Assembly (NCBI GenBank): GCA_009842205.1
Contig: VYFX01000011.1
Span: forward strand, 181,791 to 245,790
Length of the DNA: 64,000 bases
Direction: 5' to 3'
Origin: Paracoccaceae bacterium
GTDB taxonomy: Bacteria > Pseudomonadota > Alphaproteobacteria > Rhodobacterales > Rhodobacteraceae
The first letter of the stretch is position 1. Each line of letters starts with the position of its first letter. The position numbers and the translations under genes are program-made. Shown here piece by piece: positions 52,575-61,534 of this stretch. The notes beneath the pieces were generated by a model that was not told the origin of the DNA, did no database searches, and saw nothing but the letters and a program-made list of their open reading frames with translations.

Positions 52575-53741
52575 GTGCCAGTTATAACCTGTATTGAAGA
52601 TTTAAAGCAGCTTTACAAGCGCAGGGTCCCCAAGATGTTTTACGATTATGTCGAGACAGGCAGTTGGTCCGAGAATACATTCAAAAACAATTCCAGGGAT
52701 TTGGATCTCATCAAATTCAACCAGAAGGTTGGGGTAGATATATCACAAACAACAACCGAAGTTTCCATGCTCGGCAACAAGGTGTCAATGCCCATGGCGT
52801 TGGCTCCGGTCGGATTGGCCGGCATGCAATCGGCTGATGGTGAAATTAAAGCAGCACGTGCAGCCAGAAAAAAGGGTATTCCATTTATTCTATCAACCAT
52901 GTCGGTTTGTTCAATTGAGGATGTTGCAAGGGAAGTAGGAGAAGGGTTCTGGTTTCAACTTTATTACATGAATGACCAGGAATTCAGCCGTAACCTGATC
53001 AAGCGGGCCAAGGAAGCGAATTGTTCGGCGTTGGTTCTGACGATGGATTTGCAGGTTCTCGGCCAAAGACACATGGATCTCAAGAATGGCCTGTCCATTC
53101 CTCCCAGACCAAATCTTAAAACCCTTCTTGACTTATCTACCAAGGTTAGGTGGGGTCTTGGCATTTTGCGTACTCCCAGAAAGAATTTCGGAAACGTCTA
53201 TGGCCATGTTGATGGTGTTGAAGATCTTGGATCATTGATGTCATGGGTGGCTGATCAGTTTTATTCCAAACTCGATTGGGAAACGGTCAGACAAGTCAAG
53301 GATCTTTGGGATGGTCCACTTGTTCTGAAGGGCATCATGGATGTAGAAGATGCCAAAAAGGCTTCTTCCATCGGTGTTGATGCCATTGTCGTATCCAATC
53401 ACGGCGGCCGCCAACTTGATGGTGCTCTATCTTCCATCAGGGTATTACCCAGAATTGTGGAGGCTGTTGGTGACAAGGTTGAGGTTTATTTTGACTCCGG
53501 CATCCGCTCAGGTCAGGATGTATTGCGAGCCATCGGATTGGGAGCTAGGGCTACCCTGATTGGCCGTGCTTACATTTATGGTCTGGGAGCCATGGGCGAA
53601 GCTGGTGTCGAAAAAGCAATTGAAATAATGCACAAGGAATTGGACACGTCCATGGCCCTGTGTGGAATAAGGGATATTTCCGAATTTGGTGAAAAAAATC
53701 TGTTGATTCCTTCAGACTTCCAAACGAATTGGAAGTGGTAA
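52575..53741 (+). CDS. lldD: FMN-dependent alpha-hydroxy-acid dehydrogenase, L-lactate-dehydrogenase (LldD)-like
   Basis: The 388-residue product has the FMN-dependent hydroxyacid family pattern: MALAPVGLAGMQSADGEIKA, GFWFQLYYM, the active-site region IVVSNHGGRQLDGALSSI with catalytic His, and FDSGIRSGQDVLRAIGLGAR. It oxidises L-lactate, glycolate, mandelate or a similar acid, passing electrons to the respiratory chain. The start is GTG at 52575 with a GGAGTAGGA site. The length and the YVETGSWSENTF segment match LldD best. Glycolate oxidase is an alternative. Confidence 0.85.
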   Translation: MPVITCIEDLKQLYKRRVPKMFYDYVETGSWSENTFKNNSRDLDLIKFNQKVGVDISQTTTEVSMLGNKVSMPMALAPVGLAGMQSADGEIKAARAARKKGIPFILSTMSVCSIEDVAREVGEGFWFQLYYMNDQEFSRNLIKRAKEANCSALVLTMDLQVLGQRHMDLKNGLSIPPRPNLKTLLDLSTKVRWGLGILRTPRKNFGNVYGHVDGVEDLGSLMSWVADQFYSKLDWETVRQVKDLWDGPLVLKGIMDVEDAKKASSIGVDAIVVSNHGGRQLDGALSSIRVLPRIVEAVGDKVEVYFDSGIRSGQDVLRAIGLGARATLIGRAYIYGLGAMGEAGVEKAIEIMHKELDTSMALCGIRDISEFGEKNLLIPSDFQTNWKW

Positions 53742-53847
53742 AGGGTACGTCTCTTAAACAAACAGGTGTTTGAACTTAGGCGATCGCAGGAAATAATTAA
53801 ATTAAAGTTCCCTTAAATCAAATCCGTTTAAGGTTAGAATTCACCTG

Positions 53848-53875
53848 TTGATTTATGGATTTTGGGTAATATATC
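53848..53875 (+). promoter_or_regulatory. candidate sigma-70-type promoter of rplY
   Basis: TTGATT (53848-53853) and TATATC (53870-53875) are spaced by 16 bases, close to -35/-10 consensus. A start of transcription would fall near 53882, just before the attenuator-like hairpin. Confidence 0.4.
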
Positions 53876-53886
53876 TTTGTGTCGTT

Positions 53887-53926
53887 GTGGACAGGCACCC
53901 TTGGAGGTTGTCCGCTATTTTTTATT
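53887..53926 (+). promoter_or_regulatory. attenuator-like hairpin with U run before rplY
   Basis: GTGGACA (53887-53893) pairs with TGTCCGC (53909-53915), with an inner ACC/GGT match. It is directly followed by TATTTTTTATT (53916-53926). This looks like an intrinsic terminator placed between the promoter and the rplY ribosome binding site at about 53928, so it may tune expression by attenuation. Confidence 0.5.
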
Positions 53927-53938
53927 CAGGAGATAATG

Positions 53939-54589
53939 ATGGTAACAGATAATATACCAAATCTCCGAGCAGAAATCAGACCGGGGACAGGCAAGGGGGC
54001 CGCTCGGAAAGCTCGGCGAGAGGGTTTAGTGCCCGGAGTAGTTTATGGTGGGGGCGAGGACCCGATAACCATAAACGTCAATTTCAATGAATTGCTCAAG
54101 AAGTTGCGGGAAGGTAGGTTCTTGTCCACACTCTTCAACCTGCAAATCAAGGACAGGGAAGATGTCAGGGTGATTTGTCGTTCTGTCCAGAGGGACGTTG
54201 TTCTTGACCTTCCTACCCATCTGGATTTGATGCGATTGAGGAGGACATCCAAAATCAATCTGTTCATACCTGTGGAGTTTATCAACGAGGATCAATCCCC
54301 TGGTATCAAGCGTGGTGGTGTTCTTACCGTGGTTAGAGGTGAAGTGGAGTTGATTGTTACCGCCGGTGACATACCCACATCATTGGTAGCCGATTTGGAA
54401 GGTCTGGATGTAGGTGATGTTATTACCATATCAAAGATCAAGCTTCCAAAAGGAACAAAGCCAACCATCAGCGACAGGGATTTTGTAATTGCAAATATTT
54501 CCGCACCATCGGGTCTGAGATCAGAGGAACAGGATCAAGAAATTGAGGAAACACCCGAAGAAGAGGAAGAAGCACAGGAAGAAGAATAG
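53939..54589 (+). CDS. rplY: 50S ribosomal protein L25, CTC form
   Basis: The 216-residue product has the L25 domain ([52 protein letters not shown]) plus the general-stress CTC extension and a strongly acidic tail ([14 protein letters not shown]). It binds 5S rRNA. ATG at 53939 (or the adjacent ATG at 53936) follows AGGAG; a longer GTG frame from 53879 would run through the hairpin and is rejected. The order rplY-pth is conserved in alphaproteobacteria. Confidence 0.95.
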   Translation: MVTDNIPNLRAEIRPGTGKGAARKARREGLVPGVVYGGGEDPITINVNFNELLKKLREGRFLSTLFNLQIKDREDVRVICRSVQRDVVLDLPTHLDLMRLRRTSKINLFIPVEFINEDQSPGIKRGGVLTVVRGEVELIVTAGDIPTSLVADLEGLDVGDVITISKIKLPKGTKPTISDRDFVIANISAPSGLRSEEQDQEIEETPEEEEEAQEEE

Positions 54590-54716
54590 GTGATTTGCTA
54601 TAGTCACCGCATATAATCTGGTATTTTCGGAAATATTTTTCTGTCAGATGGTTGATGCCATTCTGAAGTATTCTCAAATTGGTTGATCTTTTTGATTCCA
54701 GTTAAAGGATGACAAG

Positions 54717-55391
54717 GTGTTATTGATTGCAGGGCTTGGAAACCCTGGCTCCAAATATTGTATGAATCGCCATAACATTGGATTTATGGCACTGGATTCA
54801 CTTGCTGATTCCTACATGGACAATAACTGGCGAAAAAAATTTCAGGGTCAAATTGTAGAAGGGAAAATCGAGGGTGAAACGGTTCTCATGATCAAACCCC
54901 AAACCTTCATGAACAATTCCGGGAATTCCATTGGTGAAGTTGTCAAATTCTACAAGATTCCATCTGATCAGGTTATTGTCTTCCACGATGAAATTGATCT
55001 TGCTCCAGGCAAGGTAAGGATAAAGTCTGGAGGTGGCCATGCCGGACACAACGGATTAAGGTCAATAATAAGCCACATTGGTCCGGATTTTTTACGAATC
55101 AGAATGGGCATCGGACATCCGGGGAGCAAGGATCTGGTTCATAATTACGTTTTGGGAAATTTCTCCAAACAAGACCAAAATGGCTGGCTTGTTGACTTGT
55201 TGACAGGTGTAGCAAATGGATTTCCATATTTGGTGGATGGCAATCACGCACAATTCCTCAACAAAATCAACCTTGAGTTGCAAACCAGGCCAAAAACGGC
55301 AAATGTCCCCAAGCGTTCGGATGCTTCATCGGCAGACAAAGCCAAGAAAACCGACGGAATATTCTCCAGGCTTTCGAAATTCTTTGGGTGA
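54717..55391 (+). CDS. pth: peptidyl-tRNA hydrolase
   Basis: The 224-residue product has the Pth signatures: LIAGLGNPGSKYCMNRHNIG with catalytic His, KPQTFMNNSGNS, and VFHDEIDLAPGKVRIKSGGG followed by HAGHNGLRSI. It releases tRNA from dropped-off peptidyl-tRNA. The start is GTG at 54717. It is longer than the usual 190 residues because of a Lys/Ser-rich C-terminal tail, common in alphaproteobacteria. Confidence 0.96.
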   Translation: MLLIAGLGNPGSKYCMNRHNIGFMALDSLADSYMDNNWRKKFQGQIVEGKIEGETVLMIKPQTFMNNSGNSIGEVVKFYKIPSDQVIVFHDEIDLAPGKVRIKSGGGHAGHNGLRSIISHIGPDFLRIRMGIGHPGSKDLVHNYVLGNFSKQDQNGWLVDLLTGVANGFPYLVDGNHAQFLNKINLELQTRPKTANVPKRSDASSADKAKKTDGIFSRLSKFFG

Positions 55392-55513
55392 TGAAGCAAT
55401 TACCAGAAGCTGGAATCAAGGATAAAGAGAATTCCGCCCCTTTTCATTTTATTGAACTATAATGATATTATTGTGCCATTGTTATGGTTCATAATTAATC
55501 AATTGAGGTTGTA

Positions 55514-55897
55514 ATGAATAAGGTATTTCACGACCAGGTAAATGTTTTCGGGGAACCGCTGATTCCCTGTTCACATAATCCCAAAACCGGTTTTTTCCGA
55601 ACCGGATGCTGTGAAACCTCAGTGGAAGATGTGGGTAGTCACACCGTTTGTGCCATCATGACAGATGAGTTTCTTTCATACTCCAGACAAGCCGGGAATG
55701 ATTTGTCCACACCGGTTCCGGCTTTTGGGTTCCCGGGATTGCAGGCTGGTGATCAATGGTGTCTGTGTGCAGCGAGGTTTTTACAGGCCTATCAGGAAGG
55801 CAAAGCCCCAAGGATCGTCCTCGGGGCCACTCATATAAGGTCTACGGAAATAGTACCTCTGGAAGTATTGAAGGAACACGCAATAGATTTGAACTAA
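55514..55897 (+). CDS. DUF2237 family protein
   Basis: The 127-residue product matches DUF2237, a conserved family of unknown function: [40 protein letters not shown], and [20 protein letters not shown] with conserved cysteines. The conserved Cys residues suggest metal or redox binding. The ATG follows GAGG. Its end overlaps the end of trpB by four bases (convergent). Confidence 0.9.
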   Translation: MNKVFHDQVNVFGEPLIPCSHNPKTGFFRTGCCETSVEDVGSHTVCAIMTDEFLSYSRQAGNDLSTPVPAFGFPGLQAGDQWCLCAARFLQAYQEGKAPRIVLGATHIRSTEIVPLEVLKEHAIDLN

Positions 55898-57126
55898 TCC
55901 GAAGAATCCATTTCGATTCCAAGAGCTTTGGCCACGGTAAATATATCCTTGTCTCCACGTCCACACATATTCATGCAAATGATATGGTCTTTGGGTAAAT
56001 CACCGGCAATTTTCATTACATGTGCCAAGGCATGACAGGGTTCAAGGGCAGGAATTATCCCTTCCTGTTCACAACAGACCTGAAAGGCCTGAAGTGCTTC
56101 CTCATCAGTAATTGATACATAGGTTGCCCTGCCAGTTTCATGCAACCATGAATGCTCGGGACCTATACCTGGATAATCCAGACCGGCAGATATGGAAAAA
56201 CCTTCCAGAATTTGACCATCGAAGTCCTGCAGAAGATAGGTTCTGTTGCCATGGAGTACACCAGGTCGGCCTCCCGTAAGAGAAGCACAATGTTGCATTT
56301 TTTCATCGACACCCTTGCCTCCCGCTTCAACGCCTATGATCTCAACAGATATGTCATCAAGAAAGGGATGGAACAAACCCATGGCATTGGAACCACCACC
56401 TATGGCCGCTATGAGAGTATCTGGCAGTCGACCCTCCATTTCCATCATTTGGGATTTGGTTTCCTTGCCGATTATTGACTGAAAGTCCCTTACCATGGCC
56501 GGATAGGGATGTGGGCCGGCTACTGTTCCGATACAATAAAAAGTATTGTTGACATTTGTTACCCAGTCCCTGAGGGCATCATTCATGGCATCCTTGAGAG
56601 TGCCACGTCCGGAAGTAACCGGTACAACTTCGGCCCCCAGCAATTTCATACGAAAGACATTGGGAGCCTGACGTTCCACATCATGCGTACCCATATAGAC
56701 TATACAGGGGAGTCCAAATCTGGCACAGACCGTAGCTGTGGCAACCCCGTGCTGCCCCGCACCTGTTTCAGCAATAATTCTGGTTTTGCCCATTCGCATG
56801 GCCAAAAGGATTTGACCAAGAACATTATTGATTTTATGGGCACCGGTATGGTTGAGTTCATCCCGTTTGAAGTAAATCCTAGCTCCATCCAGATAATCGG
56901 TTAACCGTTCGGCAAAATACAGGGGTGAAGGCCGACCTACATAATGTTTCCATAGGTAATCCATTTGATTCCAGAAACTTTCATCATCCTTGGCCTTGTT
57001 ATATTCCTCTTCCAAATCCAGAATGAGAGGCATCAGGGTTTCGGACACAAAACGCCCGCCAAATTTTCCAAAGCATCCGCTTTCATCAGGTACTGAGAAA
57101 AAGCTGTTAATCAGATTCTGATCCAT
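55894..57126 (-). CDS. trpB: tryptophan synthase beta chain
   Basis: The 410-residue product has the PLP lysine in [20 protein letters not shown], the phosphate-binding [16 protein letters not shown], and a C-terminal [11 protein letters not shown]. It condenses indole with serine. ATG at 57126 is chosen (AAAGG upstream, 20-base overlap with trpF); an ATG six bases upstream is also possible, while the frame from 57228 extends into trpF with unrelated residues. It follows trpF directly but trpA is elsewhere. Confidence 0.96.
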   Translation of the reverse strand: MDQNLINSFFSVPDESGCFGKFGGRFVSETLMPLILDLEEEYNKAKDDESFWNQMDYLWKHYVGRPSPLYFAERLTDYLDGARIYFKRDELNHTGAHKINNVLGQILLAMRMGKTRIIAETGAGQHGVATATVCARFGLPCIVYMGTHDVERQAPNVFRMKLLGAEVVPVTSGRGTLKDAMNDALRDWVTNVNNTFYCIGTVAGPHPYPAMVRDFQSIIGKETKSQMMEMEGRLPDTLIAAIGGGSNAMGLFHPFLDDISVEIIGVEAGGKGVDEKMQHCASLTGGRPGVLHGNRTYLLQDFDGQILEGFSISAGLDYPGIGPEHSWLHETGRATYVSITDEEALQAFQVCCEQEGIIPALEPCHALAHVMKIAGDLPKDHIICMNMCGRGDKDIFTVAKALGIEMDSSD

Positions 57127-57763
57127 TGTCATTTGCCTTTGCTGCTGTAATAAATTTTCTAATTTCCTTGTGATCTTTAATTCCAGGGCTTTTTTCCACT
57201 CCCGAAGATACATCCACCTGTTTTGCATTAGTCAATTTGACGGCTGTTGCAACATTGCCGGAATTCAATCCTCCAGCCAACATCCAAGGCAACTCCCAGT
57301 CAAATTCGGAAATCAATTTCCAATCAAAGGCTATACCATTACCTCCCGGCAGTGAATTCGGGTCTATTGGTTTGGCATCAACCAATAATTGATCTGCAAC
57401 CTGAGAATATTCATTGAGAGTCCCTAAATCGTTCCGGTCCCTTATTCCAACCGCCTTCATGATTGGCAGGTTGAAAAGGTCACGAATTTCTGAAACCCTC
57501 GATACCTTTTCACGGCCATGCAACTGGATCATGTCAGGATCAACAGCAGTTATGATCTTTTCCAGAAAGAAATCCTCCGGATTCACCACAAGAACAACCT
57601 TCTCTACATTTGAAGGTACCAGAGATGATAAAGACGAAGCTTGTTCGAGGGAGATATTCCTTGGAGATTTTGGAAAAAAAACGAACCCGATCAGGTCAGC
57701 ACCTGCTTCAATCGTAGTAGAAACATCTTCGGGTGTCGACAAACCGCAAATCTTGACTTTCAA
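57107..57763 (-). CDS. trpF: phosphoribosylanthranilate isomerase
   Basis: The 218-residue product has the TrpF barrel motifs: [20 protein letters not shown] with catalytic Cys, [24 protein letters not shown] and the phosphate-binding [13 protein letters not shown] with catalytic Asp in LLVDAKP. It converts phosphoribosylanthranilate to CdRP in tryptophan synthesis. It overlaps trpB and follows the lapA-like gene by 22 bases, the typical alphaproteobacterial order. Confidence 0.95.
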   Translation of the reverse strand: MKVKICGLSTPEDVSTTIEAGADLIGFVFFPKSPRNISLEQASSLSSLVPSNVEKVVLVVNPEDFFLEKIITAVDPDMIQLHGREKVSRVSEIRDLFNLPIMKAVGIRDRNDLGTLNEYSQVADQLLVDAKPIDPNSLPGGNGIAFDWKLISEFDWELPWMLAGGLNSGNVATAVKLTNAKQVDVSSGVEKSPGIKDHKEIRKFITAAKANDNGSESD

Positions 57764-57785
57764 TTGGCTAAATTTTCCCTGCTAA

Positions 57786-58124
57786 TCATTTTTCCAGAAG
57801 GGCCAGTATCTCATCCTCAGAGGTTTCATTTTTCTTCAACCCCGAAACTTCCCGTTCCAATTCCCTTATTTGTCTATCCTTTTTGGTTACTTTCGAACGG
57901 TGTTGATGCTCACGCAACCATTCCCAGAAGAATCCGATGAACAATCCAAAGATAATTCCCCCCAGAACAACAATAAACGTAGGTACAACAACAACCGGTG
58001 TTGGAAAGATGGGTGCTAGGGCATCAGGCAAGAGACGAAGTGTAACAGGATCCCTGTTGGCAAGTGCCATGAAGCAAAGGATTACACCCAGAAGTATCAA
58101 AAAACAGTATTTTATATACCGCAC
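57786..58124 (-). CDS. LapA-domain membrane protein
   Basis: The 112-residue product has two transmembrane helices (about residues 4-21 and 38-65) around RDPVTLRLLPD, the LapA-domain pattern, followed by a basic and coiled-coil cytoplasmic tail (KDRQIRELEREVSGLKK). In E. coli LapA works with LapB to control LPS synthesis. It sits between ihfB-like and trpF, its usual position in alphaproteobacteria. Confidence 0.85.
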   Translation of the reverse strand: MRYIKYCFLILLGVILCFMALANRDPVTLRLLPDALAPIFPTPVVVVPTFIVVLGGIIFGLFIGFFWEWLREHQHRSKVTKKDRQIRELEREVSGLKKNETSEDEILALLEK

Positions 58125-58137
58125 GAAAAAACTCAGG

Positions 58138-58431
58138 TCAGCTATCCGTGCTATAGTTTCTCACAGACGTCTTCAATTTTATTCCTGGCTTGAATGTAAT
58201 CCGTTTGCATTTTTCAACCTTGAAGGTATGACCTGTCTTGGGATTTCTTCTTAAGGTGTGATGATCCAGCTTGGTTGCAAAGTGCATATACTTTCGTAAC
58301 TGTACGGATTTCCCTTCGGACAGGGCATTGCTTATTTCATTAAATACGGTCTTAACCATCTCTTCAACTGCCTTGTTGTTAAGGGAATCGAAATCAGATG
58401 ATAGATTCCGGATAATATCAGAACGATTCAT
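58138..58431 (-). CDS. ihfB: integration host factor beta-subunit-like HU/IHF protein
   Basis: The 97-residue product is a HU/IHF-family DNA-bending protein with the arm motif RRNPKTGHTFKVEKCKRITF and C-terminal FKPGIKLKTSVRN. By position (between rpsA and lapA) it is ihfB. It is divergent: the conserved IRGFGSF turn reads LRKYMHF, so the glycines that shape the saddle are missing. DNA bending may be altered, but Pro at the arm tip is retained. Confidence 0.82.
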   Translation of the reverse strand: MNRSDIIRNLSSDFDSLNNKAVEEMVKTVFNEISNALSEGKSVQLRKYMHFATKLDHHTLRRNPKTGHTFKVEKCKRITFKPGIKLKTSVRNYSTDS

Positions 58432-58639
58432 ACCATTTTCCTCGCTAATTATTGGTATAAGTTCAGTACACGACTGACTCTAAAGCATTTTTACAGGCCA
58501 ATCCGAAGTGGAAAAAGTAGGTATTATAACCCGTTTTATTTTGTCAGTTTTAGACCCGCATGTAATCCAGAATAAGGTATCCCGAACAATAAATCAAAAC
58601 CTTAATTCATTTATTGTCAAATCTTCCAACATTAGGGAT

Positions 58640-60322
58640 TTATTCATTCTTGCTTTCAAGGGCCTCACCGAGAATGTCTCCAAGAAGTCCGCCAGTATCA
58701 TTGGAAGAATATTTTTCAACAGCTTCCTTGGCTTCCTTCATTTCAAGCAGACGAATGGAAAGCCCCAACTTTCTTGAGGAAGAATCTACGTGGGTGATTT
58801 GGGCTTCAACCTCTTGACCTACCTTGAATTTGCTGGGAAGTTGATTGTCCATATCCTTGCCAAGATCGTTTCGCTTGATGATCGTGGTAATTCCCTTGAG
58901 TTCTACCTCAATGGCATTGTCAAGAATTTCGGTGACGTTTACCGTAACCGTTTTGCCCTTGAAAAGCCCACTGGTTGCTTCCAAAAATGGGTCCGCTTCC
59001 AGATCCTTGATGGAAAGCGCTACCCTCTCCTTGTCCACATCAATCTCGCTAACGACAACTTCGACCACATCTCCGGGATTGTATTCGCTGACAAGTTCAC
59101 TGCCTGGTTTGTCCCAACTCAAGTCTGAAAGATGAATCATGCCATCGATATCGTAATCAAGCCCGACAAAAAGCCCGAACTCAGTGATGTTTTTGATTTC
59201 TCCTTCAAGTCTGGTGCCTCGTGGATATTTTTCGGCAAATTCCTGCCAGGGATTGGGCATGGTTTGCTTGAGACCAAGAGAAATCCTTCTTTTCTCCTTA
59301 TCTATATCCAGGATCATCACTTCAACTTCCTGGGATGTGGAAACCAGTCTGCTGGGGGTAGAGTTCTTTTTGTTCCAAGACATTTCGGAAATGTGGATAA
59401 GCCCTTCGATACCTGGTTCTAGTTCAACAAAAGCACCGTAATCGGTAATATTGGTTACATGGCCCTTGTGCTTGGTTTGAACCGGGTAGTTTTCGTCAAC
59501 AGTAAGCCAGGGATCTTCTCGAAGTTGCTTGATGCCAAGTGAAATTCTCTGTGATTCCTGATTGATATTGACAACCCTGACCTTGACGGTTTTATTGATG
59601 CTGACCACTTCGGAGGGATGCTTGATTCGACCCCAGGACATATCGGTAATATGCAGCAATCCATCAACACCTCCCAGATCAACGAATGCACCATAGTCGG
59701 TAATGTTTTTGACGGTGCCTTCAATTATTTCCCCTTCGGTGAGTTTATTGACAATTTCAGCACGCAGTTCAGCACGGCTTTCTTCAAGAATAGCTCTTCT
59801 TGAAACAACAATATTGTTTTTGTCCCGGTCCATTTTCAGAATGGCGAAAGTTTCCAATGTCCCCATGAGAGTTTCGATGTCCCGCATGGGTCGGATATTT
59901 ACCTGTGAACCCGGCAGGAAGGCGATGACACCACCCAGATCTACCGTAAATCCGCCCTTGACGCGGTTTACAATGGAACCTTCGACTTTTTCGTTGTTTT
60001 CATGGGCCTTGAGCAACCTCTCCCAAGCTTCCTCACGGCGAGCTCTTTCCCGTGAAATGACGGCAAGACCGCTGCCATTCTCAACACTTTCGTAATAGAC
60101 ATCTACCTCATCACCAACAGTGACCTCTTCGAGGTTGCCTGGACCGGTAAATTCCTTGTAATCTATTCGTCCTTCTACCTTGGAACCAACGTCAATAATG
60201 ACCTGTCCTGATTCAATTGCTAAAATTTTGCCTTTTACGACATTTCCTACCTTGGGACTTTCAAGGGTAAAATATTCATCAAGAAGAGTTTCAAACTCCT
60301 CCATAGTGTTTTCTGTTTGCAC
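58640..60322 (-). CDS. rpsA: 30S ribosomal protein S1
   Basis: The 560-residue product has six S1 repeats, with characteristic units such as ITDYGAFVDLGGVDGLLHIT, ITDYGAFVELEPGIEGLIHI and ITEFGLFVGLDYDIDGMIHL. It helps mRNA binding to the 30S subunit. The start is GTG at 60322 with TAGGAG upstream; an internal ATG at 60304 is possible. A hairpin at 60355-60374 lies in its leader. It follows cmk in the classic cmk-rpsA-ihfB order. Confidence 0.96.
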   Translation of the reverse strand: MQTENTMEEFETLLDEYFTLESPKVGNVVKGKILAIESGQVIIDVGSKVEGRIDYKEFTGPGNLEEVTVGDEVDVYYESVENGSGLAVISRERARREEAWERLLKAHENNEKVEGSIVNRVKGGFTVDLGGVIAFLPGSQVNIRPMRDIETLMGTLETFAILKMDRDKNNIVVSRRAILEESRAELRAEIVNKLTEGEIIEGTVKNITDYGAFVDLGGVDGLLHITDMSWGRIKHPSEVVSINKTVKVRVVNINQESQRISLGIKQLREDPWLTVDENYPVQTKHKGHVTNITDYGAFVELEPGIEGLIHISEMSWNKKNSTPSRLVSTSQEVEVMILDIDKEKRRISLGLKQTMPNPWQEFAEKYPRGTRLEGEIKNITEFGLFVGLDYDIDGMIHLSDLSWDKPGSELVSEYNPGDVVEVVVSEIDVDKERVALSIKDLEADPFLEATSGLFKGKTVTVNVTEILDNAIEVELKGITTIIKRNDLGKDMDNQLPSKFKVGQEVEAQITHVDSSSRKLGLSIRLLEMKEAKEAVEKYSSNDTGGLLGDILGEALESKNE

Positions 60323-60354
60323 CGAATTGAGCTCCTAAATAACGTTTTTACTGG

Positions 60355-60374
60355 CCATCGGTTGATTCCGACGG
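60355..60374 (-). promoter_or_regulatory. hairpin in the rpsA leader
   Basis: CCATCGG (60355-60361) and CCGACGG (60368-60374) pair over seven bases with one G-U in the minus-strand transcript and a six-base loop. It lies 33 bases before the rpsA start and could be the site where S1 represses its own translation, as known in other proteobacteria. No direct evidence. Confidence 0.35.
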
Positions 60375-60421
60375 TCTTGAAAATTAAAAATACTGCTACT
60401 GCATTTTGCAGGGACTATTAA

Positions 60422-61057
60422 CTAGGTATCCCTTAACCCAAGTTCAACCTTGGCAATCACCAGTTCAGTTGATTGTTTTACGTTCAGGTTAGAGGTATCA
60501 ATCAAGATTGCTTCTTCAGATTGAACCAAAGGGGCATTTTTTCTGGTGGAATCTCTCAGATCTCTTTCCACAAGCGTATCAAATACCTCCTGATAGGTTA
60601 CCCCTTCGCCTTGGCTCATGAGTTCCTGGTATCTTCGATTGGCCCTGACCTCCTGGCTTGCCGTTACAAAGAACTTTATATCGGCATCTGGACAAATTAC
60701 GGTACCAATATCTCTCCCGTCCAATATGGCACCCTCTCCCTTGCGTGCAAAGTTGCGTTGGAATTCAATCAGGGTTTCCCTTACCTCGGGAATAGAAGCA
60801 ACCACCGAAGCAGTCTGGGATATTTCCGGAGTTCTCAACCCTTCCTGCTGCAAATCTTCAATACTGAGGTCTTTGGCCTCCCGAACGGCATTCCGAGGGT
60901 TTTGATCCAATTGCTTTTTGACAAGATTCCTGGCTACTGCTCGATAAACCAATCCTGTATCGAGATAAGGCCAATCAAAGTGTCTCGCGAGATTTCGTGC
61001 AATGGTGCCCTTCCCCGAAGCTGCAGGACCATCAATTGCGACAACAAATGGTTTCAT
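60422..61057 (-). CDS. cmk: cytidylate kinase
   Basis: The 211-residue product has the P-loop VAIDGPAASGKGTIARNLAR, the YLDTGLVYRAVA segment, GRDIGTVICPDADIKFFVTA and the lid RDLRDSTRKNAPL. It phosphorylates CMP and dCMP. It precedes rpsA by 99 bases in the same direction and is divergent from aroA; in most alphaproteobacteria aroA and cmk run in the same direction. Confidence 0.95.
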   Translation of the reverse strand: MKPFVVAIDGPAASGKGTIARNLARHFDWPYLDTGLVYRAVARNLVKKQLDQNPRNAVREAKDLSIEDLQQEGLRTPEISQTASVVASIPEVRETLIEFQRNFARKGEGAILDGRDIGTVICPDADIKFFVTASQEVRANRRYQELMSQGEGVTYQEVFDTLVERDLRDSTRKNAPLVQSEEAILIDTSNLNVKQSTELVIAKVELGLRDT

Positions 61058-61534
61058 GAATAGTCATTCCAGATAGTAAAGAGGCGTAAACAATTTTATA
61101 CAGAATTTTCTCATATCATTAATAAGCAGAATCTTCAAAATTAAAGCAAACTGGTAAGCTATTTGCCATAGTAGGATACACGTTCGCATCGGCTATGATC
61201 AGGCCATGGGTTTCGAGAAGCTTTACCTGTTCAGTGATTAACAAAGAGAGTTTTTGAAAATGTGGAATTCCAGCCAAGAACAAGTTTTTATTTGTGAATA
61301 TTTCGACGAGAGATTTTTCAAGTCCTAATCATTGTCTTATCTTTCAGGGAAAGTTTCCAGACAGGCTGGGTATCCAACCGGACATCACCAACATATGAAA
61401 ACAAATGAGGCTATTGTGACATTTGAAAATTTTGAACCTATATTTGATGCTGATAAATATTTAAGACACATGATTTTCCTAAGATCTGTGGTCAATAATT
61501 ATTCAGGTATATTCATTTTCCAGGACACCATTGT
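61058..61534. other. 477-base gap between divergent cmk and aroA
   Basis: No intact gene is recognised. A plus-strand frame at 61332-61562 overlaps the start of aroA and has no family. A minus-strand segment (61119-61252) may be a relic (see separate entry). Promoters for cmk and aroA should be here but no convincing hexamer pair was found. Confidence 0.45.
61119..61252 (-). pseudogene. possible remnant of a GMC-type oxidoreductase C-terminus
   Basis: The minus strand reads ITEQVKLLETHGLIIADANV then YPTMANSLPV before a TAA at 61119-61121. HGL..ADA.VYPT resembles the conserved C-terminal stretch of GMC oxidoreductases such as choline dehydrogenase. The match is short and no further upstream domain is seen, so this may be chance or an eroded fragment. 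Confidence 0.25.

Noticed and set aside
53879..53938. Upstream GTG start for L25
   Set aside because: It runs through the hairpin and U run, and AGGAG sits just before the later ATG.
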